Below are positions 28,572 through 36,874 of a DNA stretch of 64,000 bases, piece after piece. This stretch comes from WJMT01 sp964624145 (GTDB taxonomy: Bacteria; Acidobacteriota; Aminicenantia; Aminicenantales; Aminicenantaceae): positions 1 through 64,000 of the forward strand of contig CAZUXT010000003.1 of assembly GCA_964624145.1 (NCBI GenBank). The letters are read 5' to 3'. Position 1 is the stretch's first letter, and every line of letters starts with the position of its first letter. Below the pieces are notes generated by a model. It did no database searches. It saw nothing but the letters and a program-made list of their open reading frames with translations, and was not told the origin of the DNA. Position numbers and translations under genes: made by a program.

Positions 28572-29512
28572 AGAACCAGACAAAATATGCCTTAATAGCC
28601 CTAGCCGCCTTTCTTGTTTTGATCATCCTGGCCGATGCTTTGTTTGTGGTTTCAGAAATGAACCAGGTGATCATCACCCAATTCGGAGAACCGATCGGAG
28701 GAGCTGTCACAGAGGCAGGCCTTCACGTAAAAGCGCCTTTCATCCACAAAGCTAACTTTTTTGAAAAAAGGTGGCTTGAATGGGATGGAGACGCCAATCA
28801 AATTCCAACCAAAGATAAAAAATACATTTGGGTGGATACCTATGCCAGATGGCGTGTCAAAGAGCCCTTGACTTTTTTCCAGCGCGTGCGTGATGAAAGA
28901 GGAGCCCAATCCAGGCTGGATGATATCATAGACGGTGAGACCAGAAATATAGTGGCCAGTTATGATTTGATCGAACTGGTTCGTTCCACAAACAGGGAAT
29001 TTGAGATTACAGAAGAACTTGAATTTATCTTGGATAAAGAAGAGATCAGAAAAATCGATACCGGCAGAGAAAAAATCGCTGACCTTATATTGAGCAAATC
29101 ATCAGCCATTACCGGAGAATTCGGTATTGAACTGCGAGATGTGCGTATAAAAAGAATCAATTATGTGGATGAGGTACAACAGAAGGTCTTTGACAGGATG
29201 ATTGCTGAGAGGCAGCGCATTGCATCCAAATACCGTTCGGAGGGAGATGGAAGAAGTGCTGAAGTACGAGGACAAAAAGAAAGGGAGCTTAAGAAAATAC
29301 AGTCAGAAGCCTACAGACAGGCTCAGGAGATCAAAGGAAAGGCAGATGCAGAAGCAACAAAGATCTATGCCCAGGCTTACAACCGCGATCCTGAATTCTA
29401 CCAGTTCATGAAGACTCTGGAAACCTACCGCAAAATCATGGATGAAAAGACCTGGCTAATCCTTTCCACAGAGGCTGAATTCTTGAAATATCTCAAGAAA
29501 ACATCAAAGTAA
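28568..29512 (+). CDS. hflC: HflC-type SPFH protein
   Basis: Partner of HflK, 314 aa. N-terminal membrane helix (about 8-24), SPFH domain starting FVVSEMNQVIITQFGEP, then a long charged helix (ERQRIASKYRSEGDG...EIKGKADAEATKIYA) that forms the cage wall in this family. Coupled to hflK by an ATGA overlap. Confidence 0.92.
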   Translation: MKNQTKYALIALAAFLVLIILADALFVVSEMNQVIITQFGEPIGGAVTEAGLHVKAPFIHKANFFEKRWLEWDGDANQIPTKDKKYIWVDTYARWRVKEPLTFFQRVRDERGAQSRLDDIIDGETRNIVASYDLIELVRSTNREFEITEELEFILDKEEIRKIDTGREKIADLILSKSSAITGEFGIELRDVRIKRINYVDEVQQKVFDRMIAERQRIASKYRSEGDGRSAEVRGQKERELKKIQSEAYRQAQEIKGKADAEATKIYAQAYNRDPEFYQFMKTLETYRKIMDEKTWLILSTEAEFLKYLKKTSK

Positions 29513-29532
29513 CGGGCTTGAGCAGGCCAGAC

Positions 29533-30600
29533 TCATAAAAGAAATTTCTTTAATCCCTGCTTATGAGGAAACAGGGCAGAGGCTCCGCCTGTATGCAGGA
29601 ACAACACATTATCTTCTTTTTTGAAGCGGCCTTTGTGTATAAGGTCAATAAGAGCAGCCACGGCTTTTCCCGTGTATATGGGATCAATGAAAATTCCCTC
29701 TGTAACGGCCATAAGCCTTATGGCTTCAGATACATCTTCATTCAGCTCCCCATAGCCTCCGGCTCTATAATCATCAAAGACAATGATATCTTCTTCCTTA
29801 AAATCAATTTTAAGCCCCATACAATCCACCACATCATCAGAAACTTTTTTGATATCCTGACTGAAACTATCTCTGTCCTCAGAGACACTGATGCCCAATA
29901 TTCTGGTGCTGTCACCGCACAATTGAGCTCCGGCGAGCAGACCTGCCTGGGTTCCTCCTGATCCAGAAGCAAGAACAATAGAGTCCAAGCCTTTGTCTAA
30001 AGAGTTCATCTGCCTCCTCAATTCCATATAGGCATCCACATAAGCAACAGCTCCCAGGGGAAATTTCATAGAACCTCCTGTCATTGAGCCTCCGATGGGA
30101 ATAACATAAGGTTTGTGACCCTGCTCCTTTTTTTCATTAAAAACCTCTTCCAAGATTCCTTCCACTTCCTCTGCTTTGACAACTCTGCCTTTTTGAGCCG
30201 ACTTTATTCGAATATCGGCATCTAATATGAAATCCAAAAGAAGATTGCCATCCATTATTTTCTGGGTTTCATAGGTCTCAAAGAGGAGTAAAATGGGCTT
30301 TATCCCAAATTTCCTTGCAGCAGCAGCTGTCTGAAGGCACCAATTTGACTGAATACTCCCCCATGTGATGATTGAATCAGCCTGACTGTCTATCACATCC
30401 TGAATAATATACTCTAACTTACGGCTCTTATTGCCTCCCATGGCAAGCCCTGTAAGGTCTTCTCTTTTGATCCATATATTAGGTCCGTTTAGATGCGTTG
30501 AAAGTCTGCTGAGCTTTGAGATAGGTGTCGGCCTGTAGAGCAATCTCTTTTTCTGAAATCTGTTTATTTTTTCCTCTATGATTTGAACCGGATATGTCAT
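29533..30600 (-). CDS. D-cysteine desulfhydrase / ACC deaminase family enzyme
   Basis: PLP fold-type II enzyme, 355 aa, with the family motif KREDLTGLAMGGNKSRKLE around the PLP lysine, SNWCLQTAAAARKFG and ASGSGGTQAGLLAG. These enzymes release ammonia from D-cysteine (with sulfide and pyruvate) or 1-aminocyclopropane-1-carboxylate. The sequence does not let me choose; D-cysteine desulfhydrase is more common in anaerobes. AAGGAG precedes the ATG. Confidence 0.82.
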   Translation of the reverse strand: MTYPVQIIEEKINRFQKKRLLYRPTPISKLSRLSTHLNGPNIWIKREDLTGLAMGGNKSRKLEYIIQDVIDSQADSIITWGSIQSNWCLQTAAAARKFGIKPILLLFETYETQKIMDGNLLLDFILDADIRIKSAQKGRVVKAEEVEGILEEVFNEKKEQGHKPYVIPIGGSMTGGSMKFPLGAVAYVDAYMELRRQMNSLDKGLDSIVLASGSGGTQAGLLAGAQLCGDSTRILGISVSEDRDSFSQDIKKVSDDVVDCMGLKIDFKEEDIIVFDDYRAGGYGELNEDVSEAIRLMAVTEGIFIDPIYTGKAVAALIDLIHKGRFKKEDNVLFLHTGGASALFPHKQGLKKFLL

Positions 30601-30711
30601 TCCATTCTCCTTTTTCTTGACTTATGAAATATATTAAACGATATTATAAGCGGGAACGCAATATTTAGGGAATAATCGGACATTCCATTTGTATAATATA
30701 TAGGAGCGAGC

Positions 30712-31293
30712 ATGAAGCAGACACAACAAAATGAGGATTATATGTTAATCGCTAATGCAAAAAAAGGCAGTATGGAAGCGTTCGAGTCCCTGATAAAAAA
30801 GTACCAGAAGAGTATTTATTATTTATGCAGAATCATGACCGGAACGCATCAATCAGCTGATGACCTCTCTCAGGAGACATTTGTTAATGCTTATTTTTCT
30901 CTATCAAGTTTTAAAGAAGGGATGAATTTTTTCCCCTGGATAAGGAAAATTGCCGTAAACAAAACCTTGAACTATTTGAAGAAAATAAAAAGGGAATTTC
31001 CTCTGGACAGCAACACCAGGAAAAATCCCTCGAATCCAGGCCCGCAGGTAAACGACAAACCTTTAGACACACTTCACATGCATGAGTTAAACACAAGACT
31101 CAGGGAATCAATACACAACCTTCCAGATGAAATGAAATCCGTTTTTATTCTCAAAGTATTAGAAGACATGAGTTATAAAGAAATTTCAGATACTTTGAAT
31201 ATTCCCCTCGGAACGGTGATGTCTCGCCTTAACCGAGCGCGCCAGAGACTCAAATCCTCATTATCTGAATTCCTAAAAGGGGGGATAAAATGA
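30712..31293 (+). CDS. ECF-type RNA polymerase sigma factor
   Basis: Sigma-70 family group IV factor, 193 aa. Region 2 (about 18-85: KYQKSIYYLCRIM, DDLSQETFVNAY) and region 4 (about 130-185: LPDEMKSVFILKVLEDMSYKE then GTVMSRLNRARQRL) are intact. The following gene, overlapping by 4 bases, starts with an anti-sigma zinc domain. A TATAAT (30692-30697) lies 14 bases before the ATG and AGGAG (30702-30706) is the ribosome-binding site. Confidence 0.93.
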   Translation: MKQTQQNEDYMLIANAKKGSMEAFESLIKKYQKSIYYLCRIMTGTHQSADDLSQETFVNAYFSLSSFKEGMNFFPWIRKIAVNKTLNYLKKIKREFPLDSNTRKNPSNPGPQVNDKPLDTLHMHELNTRLRESIHNLPDEMKSVFILKVLEDMSYKEISDTLNIPLGTVMSRLNRARQRLKSSLSEFLKGGIK

Positions 31294-32282
31294 ATCACGA
31301 TGAAATGAAAAAACTCATAAGCGCTTATCATGACGGAGAGCTTCCTGAAAAAAAGATGGAAGAAGTAAGAAAACACATCGAATCATGTCCGGAATGTCAA
31401 AGAGACCTTGAGATGTTTCAGCGTATAGACCGGTTATCCAGTGAAATCCCTGAAGAGGAACCCAACAGCCATTATTGGGAAAAAATGCTCTCCAATATAA
31501 GCTCTGAAATCAGTGATAAAAAAAGCATATCACCTTTAAAGGAGGCAAAAATGTATAAAGACTCCTTTTTTAGAAAAGAAAAAAATACGGGCATTAAAGC
31601 TGTGGTCTTCCCCTTGACCGTGGCCGCACACGCAATGGTGATATTGATGCTGCTCATCTTCCCTCTTCTTAAACCCGGAGACCTTCCTGAAGTCCAGGTT
31701 TACAGCGCCTTCCTAGCCCCTCCGCCTCCTCCTCCGCCCCCTCCGCCTCCTCCTGCTAAAAAACGCAGCAGCTCCAAAGCCACTACTAAAATACAGCCGG
31801 TTAAAGCTCAAACCAATATCCAGCCTGGAGTACTCGTTGCCCCGGTCGATATCCCTGACGAAATCGCTGAAGAAGAACTGACGGACTTCGGTATCGAAGG
31901 CGGTGTCGAAGGTGGAGTCGAAGGCGGCGTTGAGGGCGGTGTGCTCGGCGGCGTTGTCGGCGGGGTTTTAAGTGGTGTTGTCGGACAGGTCGAAGCCCCT
32001 GTCAGAGTGGGAGGTTCAATTAAAAGACCAAAACTCATTTACAGCGTGCCCCCTGAATATCCTGAAATAGCCAGACAGGCCAGAATGGAGGGAGTTGTGA
32101 TCGTTGAAGCCACCACTGATATCTACGGCCGTGTTCAGAGTGTCAGAGTGCTCAAATCACAGCCACTGCTGGATGAGGCGGCCAAAGATGCGGTGCGTCA
32201 GTGGGTCTATGAACCCATGGTCATTAACGGCCGTCCGCGGCCTGTTATTTTTACGGTTACGGTCACCTTCGAACTAAAATAA
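31290..32282 (+). CDS. Anti-sigma zinc-finger domain fused to TonB
   Basis: One 330-aa frame holds two functions. Residues 1-80 form a ZAS-type anti-sigma domain (zinc ligands H29, C33, C36), expected to hold the upstream ECF factor. A membrane helix (about 103-127) follows, then a run of 12 prolines (144-155), a Gly-Gly-Val repeat (204-232) and a TonB C-terminal domain (245-330, with YPEIARQARMEGVVIVEA) that contacts outer-membrane receptors. An internal ATG at 31551 (residue 88) with a perfect ribosome-binding site could start a free 243-aa TonB. No ExbB/ExbD genes are nearby. Confidence 0.88.
   Translation: MNHDEMKKLISAYHDGELPEKKMEEVRKHIESCPECQRDLEMFQRIDRLSSEIPEEEPNSHYWEKMLSNISSEISDKKSISPLKEAKMYKDSFFRKEKNTGIKAVVFPLTVAAHAMVILMLLIFPLLKPGDLPEVQVYSAFLAPPPPPPPPPPPPAKKRSSSKATTKIQPVKAQTNIQPGVLVAPVDIPDEIAEEELTDFGIEGGVEGGVEGGVEGGVLGGVVGGVLSGVVGQVEAPVRVGGSIKRPKLIYSVPPEYPEIARQARMEGVVIVEATTDIYGRVQSVRVLKSQPLLDEAAKDAVRQWVYEPMVINGRPRPVIFTVTVTFELK
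31538..31553 (+). promoter_or_regulatory. Internal ribosome-binding site and start of TonB part
   Basis: AAAGGAGG at 31538-31545 is followed after 5 bases by ATG (31551), inside the anti-sigma/TonB frame. It is a stronger site than that of most genes here. The peptide from this ATG (MYKDSFFRKEKNTG, then a membrane helix) looks like a normal TonB N-terminus. Confidence 0.65.
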
Positions 32283-32756
32283 AATCCAGGCTATTCATAA
32301 AATCAGCCTGCATCCTTCAATCACCACTACATGATCAATTGGATTTTTAAGTTATTTTGATAAACAGAGTTTATCTCTTTATTTCTGTTTCGTATTTAAA
32401 TTTAATGCAGGCTGATTTTACCTTACAGGCGAGCCGATCTCACAGCATCTGCATTGTTGCAGGGCATTCGCGGTGAAGGACCACAGCTTCATACCCTGCG
32501 CCTCGCATCTGCAGCCATCTCGACTCGTGAATAACCAGGATTATTATATCTCCTCAAGAAATTCAGGTGTGGCTGAAGCGACATTAAAGATTTAGCCTTC
32601 GGATGAGGCTTTTCGAGGGTATCCAGCGAAGCTGGACGGTGAGTATGTCTGACCCACGGACGGGGGGAGTTACGGAACCGCCGAGAAAAACGAAGAAGAA
32701 TGGCGTTAAAAATCTTTAGCGAGCACAAGCCATATCTGAATTTCAGATCGGTTCGC
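32283..32756. repeat. Mosaic intergenic repeat, copy B
   Basis: This fills the space between the TonB stop and the permease gene. In order: an end motif touching the stop codon; a long-arm hairpin (32298-32420); the 12-base block GCGAGCCGATCT (32429-32440); a copy-specific segment (32441-32523) with a GCAGGG/CCCTGC hairpin and twice GCATCTGCA; the 21-base end motif (32524-32544) found inverted in copy A; and the 198-base core (32559-32756), which ends in AGATCGGTTCGC, the complement of the 12-base block with one G-U-type change. No credible coding frame. Confidence 0.75.
32298..32420. repeat. 16-bp perfect inverted repeat with 91-nt loop
   Basis: Arms TAAAATCAGCCTGCAT (32298-32313) and its exact complement (32405-32420). 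The loop contains a 7-bp hairpin (AAACAGA with TCTGTTT). The left arm can also pair with CAGGCT at 32287-32292, giving a shorter alternative hairpin directly after the TonB stop. It matches the hairpin at 6202-6329 in design and flanks but not in arm sequence. Confidence 0.85.
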
Positions 32757-32760
32757 AAGA

Positions 32761-34086
32761 TTACGAGATGATATATCTAATAATAAAAAGCACTGAGAAA
32801 AGATAAATAAGCCAGTGAACCTGTTTCCCTTTCCCAGAAACTATCTTCAAGACAGAATAAGCGATGAATCCGAAAGCAATGCCTTCCGTAATGCTCAAAG
32901 TCAGAGGCATTATGATGATAGCTAAGAATGCGGGAACACCTTCTGTTATATCTCCCCATTTGATCTGTTTGACGCATTTCATCATCAAGTACCCTACAAT
33001 AATCAAAGGAGGGGCTATCACCGGTCTCATTAAAACGCCGTCAGAGATATACTCCCCACCGATCATCCTTGCCAGGGGGGAGAAAAAAAGAGCTATAATA
33101 AAAAGAAATGAGGTGAAGACATTAGATAACCCCGTCCTGCTCCCCTGAGATATTCCGGAAGCGCTTTCAATATAGCTCGTAACAGTGGAAGTCCCCAGAA
33201 GAGCACCGCTCACTGTTCCTACAGCATCTGAAAACATGGCTTTATTGGCTCTCGGAAGCTTTCCATCCTTTAAAAACCCGGCTTGCCCGCTTATTCCTAT
33301 GAGAGTACCGATGGTATCAAAAAGGTCCAAAAAGAAAAAGACGAAAACCACGGTTATAAGTCCTGTGTTGAAAGCCCCCAGAATATCCAGTTTGAACAAA
33401 GTCGGGTTGATACTGGGAGGAGAAGAGACGATTCCTTGATATTTGACCACACCTAAAGGAATGCCTGCGAATGCGGTCATCAGAATCCCGATAAGCATGG
33501 CTCCCCTCACTTTTAATGCCATGAGTACAGCAATGGAAAGAACTCCAAATAAGGAAAGAAGAACAGCCTTATCCGTCAGGTTTCCCAATCCCACTAAAAC
33601 ATCCGGCGTATCCACCACTAATCCGCCGTATTCCAATCCGACCAAAGAAATCAGAAGTCCTATTCCCACAGCAATACCATATTTAAGGGAATCAGGGACA
33701 ACCTCCACTAACTTTCCCCAAACACCTGCAATGGATAAGATCAAGAAGATGCTTCCTGATATGAAAACAGCTCCCAGGGCAACCTGCCATGAATAACCCA
33801 TGGTTCCACACACAATGACAGCAAAAAATATATTATGCCCCACTGCCGGAGCCAGGGCGATCGGATAATTGGCTATAAATCCCATCAAAAGAGTTGCCAG
33901 AGCAGCCGAGAGGCAGGTTGCGACCATAACAGCCCCATTATCCATTCCTGCAGCGGAAAGGACTGCGGGTTGAAGAAATATTATGTAAGACATGGTCATG
34001 AATGTGGTCACTCCGCCTGCTGCCTCGATTCTTAAGGAGGTGTTGTTTTCCCTGAGTTTAAAAAACCGGTCAAGATACTTTTTCAC
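32761..34086 (-). CDS. Purine permease, AzgA-like (NCS2)
   Basis: Twelve-helix nucleobase permease for adenine, guanine or hypoxanthine, 441 aa. Diagnostic are the N-terminus (FFKLRENNTSLRIEAAGGV), FMTMSYIIFLQPAVLSAAG and the substrate region (FFLDLFDTIGTLIGISGQAG). Apt lies 15 bases upstream on the same strand, so the unit imports and salvages adenine. The gene's 3' end touches the mosaic repeat. Confidence 0.92.
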   Translation of the reverse strand: MKKYLDRFFKLRENNTSLRIEAAGGVTTFMTMSYIIFLQPAVLSAAGMDNGAVMVATCLSAALATLLMGFIANYPIALAPAVGHNIFFAVIVCGTMGYSWQVALGAVFISGSIFLILSIAGVWGKLVEVVPDSLKYGIAVGIGLLISLVGLEYGGLVVDTPDVLVGLGNLTDKAVLLSLFGVLSIAVLMALKVRGAMLIGILMTAFAGIPLGVVKYQGIVSSPPSINPTLFKLDILGAFNTGLITVVFVFFFLDLFDTIGTLIGISGQAGFLKDGKLPRANKAMFSDAVGTVSGALLGTSTVTSYIESASGISQGSRTGLSNVFTSFLFIIALFFSPLARMIGGEYISDGVLMRPVIAPPLIIVGYLMMKCVKQIKWGDITEGVPAFLAIIIMPLTLSITEGIAFGFIAYSVLKIVSGKGKQVHWLIYLFSVLFIIRYIIS

Positions 34087-34101
34087 CTGTCCTCCTTTCT
34101 T

Positions 34102-34632
34102 TTAAAACTCAATAAGAGACATGACTTCGACGTCAGGATGCTCTTTTTCTATGGCCTGTCTCCCATTGAGAAAAGTGAGCTCTACAAGAGCTGCAAATCC
34201 CACAGCGGTTCCTCCAATTTTCTTAATGAGATTGATAGCACTTATTGATGAGGAACCGGTTGCGATAAGGTCATCGATGATCAGGATCTTTTCTCCGGGC
34301 TTGATGCTGTCCTTATGCATTTCAAAATACTCGACCGCATACTCATTAGGAGCTCTCACGCATACACACTCTCTTGGGAGTTTTCCTTTCTTTCTTATGA
34401 CGGACATGCCGAGTGATAATTTGTACGCAACAGGGCTGCCGAAAAGAAAACCTCTTGACTCAATACTCACTATTCTGTCAGCTCCCTTCTTTTCAGCCAG
34501 CTCAGATATTTTATCCACAATGAACCTGAAACTCTCTGAATCTTCAATCAAAGGAGTGATATCTTTAAAACCAACTCCTGGTTTTGGAAAATCTTTAACC
34601 TCAATTATTTTTCTTTTTATTTTTTCAAGCAT
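34102..34632 (-). CDS. apt: Adenine phosphoribosyltransferase
   Basis: Makes AMP from adenine and PRPP. 176 aa with the N-terminal PGVGFKDITPLIED signature and the PRPP-binding loop ILIIDDLIATGSS. It sits between a mechanosensitive channel gene (27 bases upstream) and a purine permease gene. Confidence 0.95.
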   Translation of the reverse strand: MLEKIKRKIIEVKDFPKPGVGFKDITPLIEDSESFRFIVDKISELAEKKGADRIVSIESRGFLFGSPVAYKLSLGMSVIRKKGKLPRECVCVRAPNEYAVEYFEMHKDSIKPGEKILIIDDLIATGSSSISAINLIKKIGGTAVGFAALVELTFLNGRQAIEKEHPDVEVMSLIEF

Positions 34633-34659
34633 AGATTCCTCCCGGGGATCTCTTCTTCT

Positions 34660-35709
34660 CTAATCCATCTTTTTTGTATACACCGTGTGGGTAGGAAAAG
34701 GAATGTTGATCCCTCGCTTGTTAAGTGCCTTATGAATTTCATCTGTCATTTGAAGCTTCATGGAATAAGCCTTCTGATAATTTTTCACCCAAACCCTTGC
34801 AATAAAATCCAGGGAAAAATCAGACATTCTTAAAAATTCCACGACAGGCTCCGGCTTCTCCAGAACATTATCCATCTCTTGCAAAGTCTTCAGGACAATT
34901 TCTCTCACTTTATCTGTGTCAGAACCGTAAGCCACACCAAACTCCGCATTCACCCTCAGTTTAAGGTCAGGAACCGTGTAATTCATTACTTTTGCATTGG
35001 CCAGATAGCCATTCGGGATATAGATGACTTCATTATCATATGTTTTCAATTTGGTGCTTCTAAGTCCAATATCAAGAACAACTCCTAACTCTCCTGACTC
35101 AAGCTTCACTTTATCCCCTACCTTGAATGTCTTATCCAGAACAAGCTGAAGTCCACCCAGTATGTTTGCCAGGGAATCTTTAACAGCAAAACTCACGGCA
35201 ATGCCGGCAATGCCGGCTGTTGCAAGCAGCGGGCTTATATCTATTTCCCAGGAATCAAAAACAAATATCACAGCCAGCGCTATGATAACAACCTTTATAA
35301 TTTTTTCTATTAATGGGATCAATCTGTCATCTGCTGTTGAGGCTGTCTTTAAAGCCCAATCCTTTTTCCAGTGATGGGCAAGATCATTGACTATCTTCAG
35401 GATAAGCACGGTTATCGTGATAATTAAAAATGTTTCTACAATACAGTGATAATAAAAAGATTCTAAAGAAACATAGGACAGACTGACTTTCAATCCTATG
35501 GCAAGGATTATGTAGAATATCATTGAAGATGAATTTCTGATAATAAGGTCATCTATCTTTGTATTGGTTTTTTTTGTCAATGGTCTTAGAATTTTTTTCA
35601 GGATGATTCTTGCGATCCATGCAGCAATAACAGTCAAAACAAGGATTAAAAGAAACCTTAGATAAAGATTTTCCCATATAAAATCAGATGTATTTCTTAG
35701 GATTTCCAT
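34660..35709 (-). CDS. MscS-family mechanosensitive channel
   Basis: Small-conductance osmotic release channel, 349 aa. About four N-terminal helices are followed by the pore helix and MscS beta domain (TAGIAGIAVSFAVKDSLANI, LDKTFKVGDKV, then VIYIPNGYLANAKVMNY). The C-terminal alpha/beta part ends KRGINIPFPTHTVY, usual for the family. First gene of the mscS-apt-permease run. Confidence 0.93.
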   Translation of the reverse strand: MEILRNTSDFIWENLYLRFLLILVLTVIAAWIARIILKKILRPLTKKTNTKIDDLIIRNSSSMIFYIILAIGLKVSLSYVSLESFYYHCIVETFLIITITVLILKIVNDLAHHWKKDWALKTASTADDRLIPLIEKIIKVVIIALAVIFVFDSWEIDISPLLATAGIAGIAVSFAVKDSLANILGGLQLVLDKTFKVGDKVKLESGELGVVLDIGLRSTKLKTYDNEVIYIPNGYLANAKVMNYTVPDLKLRVNAEFGVAYGSDTDKVREIVLKTLQEMDNVLEKPEPVVEFLRMSDFSLDFIARVWVKNYQKAYSMKLQMTDEIHKALNKRGINIPFPTHTVYTKKMD

Positions 35710-35787
35710 TGTTGATTACTCCTTTTTCTTTTCTTTTTATTTCAATTTATACCTAATCCATAAACTTATTTCAACAATCTTTGCTCC

Positions 35788-35816
35788 TTGTTAATCACGT
35801 TTTCTGTTGTTATAAT
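35788..35816 (+). promoter_or_regulatory. Promoter of thiE
   Basis: TTGTTA (35788-35793), 17-base spacer, exact TATAAT (35811-35816). Transcription should begin near 35823, three bases before the ATG at 35826, so the message would be leaderless. This decides the start codon against an upstream TTG at 35781. Confidence 0.6.
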
Positions 35817-35825
35817 TCTTTTAAA

Positions 35826-36461
35826 ATGAAATGGATTGACTGGAGCCTCTGTCTGATTGCTGACACCGATTATTCAGATAAAACCAATTTCATATCAACC
35901 ATAGAAAAGGCGGTCAAAGAAGGAGTTTCCATCGTGCAGTTAAGGTCAAAAAGCACAGATACCCGCACTTTTTTAAATACGGCTTTTCAGTTAACCGAGA
36001 TGCTGGTCCCCTATGATATTCCCTTGATCATCAATGACCGTATTGATATCGCATTAGCCTGCAAAGCAGATGGCGTACACCTGGGCCAACTAGACCTTCC
36101 CCTTCCATTTGCCAGAGATATAATGGGAAAAAACAAAACAATCGGAATCACAGCTACGAACATCAAACAGGCTGAAAAAGCAGAATCGCAAGGGGCTGAT
36201 TACGTCGGAGTGGGCCCTGTCTTTTATACAGAATCAAAAGACAAAGCGTCAAAATCCATAGGACTTGAAAAACTCAAATATATTAGAAAAAATATAAAAA
36301 TACCCATTCTTGCCATAGGAGGGATCAATCCTCAAAATGCAGCCCGTGTCATGTCAACCGGCGTCAACGGAATCGCTGTGATTTCTGCCATAATGGAAGC
36401 TGCTGATACCACTGTTTCGACAAAAAATCTTTTGAAAGAAATAAGAAAAAGAAAAAATTAG
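35826..36461 (+). CDS. thiE: Thiamine-phosphate synthase
   Basis: Joins the thiazole and pyrimidine halves of thiamine. 211 aa, a TIM barrel with family motifs IVQLRSKS, LIINDRIDIALACKADGVHL, YVGVGPVF and ILAIGGINPQNA. No TPP riboswitch-like leader is possible because the promoter abuts the ATG. It is isolated from other thiamine genes and overlaps the convergent tsaE gene by 4 bases. Confidence 0.92.
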   Translation: MKWIDWSLCLIADTDYSDKTNFISTIEKAVKEGVSIVQLRSKSTDTRTFLNTAFQLTEMLVPYDIPLIINDRIDIALACKADGVHLGQLDLPLPFARDIMGKNKTIGITATNIKQAEKAESQGADYVGVGPVFYTESKDKASKSIGLEKLKYIRKNIKIPILAIGGINPQNAARVMSTGVNGIAVISAIMEAADTTVSTKNLLKEIRKRKN

Positions 36462-36871
36462 GACTCTATTTCAAAAATCCTTTCCTCTTCCTCTCCTATT
36501 TCTATTTTAATCCTTAGTGCTCTGCCGTTATAATTGATTTTCTCAGCCCACTCCATAACAATCACTCCGCTTCCTATATGATCTTCCCAACCCAGATCCT
36601 CAGTCTCTGCTCTTGTTAGCCTGTAAAAGTCAAGATGATAGATATCATATTTTGCTTTATAAACATTCAATATTGTATAAGAAGGTGAACAGACCTGGTT
36701 AATGTTCTCTAAACCCAATCCCAGCGCGATCCCCTTTGTAAAAACAGTTTTTCCAGCCCCGAGATCCCCTGTGAGAAGGACGATCTCCTCTCCCTGGAAT
36801 TCCAAGGCCATTTTTTCCGCAAAAAAAATGGTCTCTTTTTCAGATCGAGTGATAAAACGTCTCTTTGGCAT
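36458..36871 (-). CDS. tsaE: tRNA threonylcarbamoyladenosine ATPase TsaE
   Basis: P-loop protein needed for t6A modification of tRNA. 137 aa, with Walker A VLLTGDLGAGKTVFTKG and the family's CSPSYTILNVYKAKYDIYHLDFYRL. It follows nnr by 3 bases, a frequent pairing in bacteria. Confidence 0.94.
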   Translation of the reverse strand: MPKRRFITRSEKETIFFAEKMALEFQGEEIVLLTGDLGAGKTVFTKGIALGLGLENINQVCSPSYTILNVYKAKYDIYHLDFYRLTRAETEDLGWEDHIGSGVIVMEWAEKINYNGRALRIKIEIGEEEERIFEIES

Positions 36872-36874
36872 ATC

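Noticed and set aside
31890..31980. Tandem GGCGGTGTCGAA-like DNA repeats, possible CRISPR or minisatellite
   Set aside because: The repeats are in frame and encode the Gly-Gly-Val linker of TonB; there are no spacers. No CRISPR array was seen anywhere in the window.
35781..35825. TTG start of thiE giving 15 extra residues
   Set aside because: The -35 and -10 boxes of the promoter lie inside that extension, so it would not be transcribed from this promoter.
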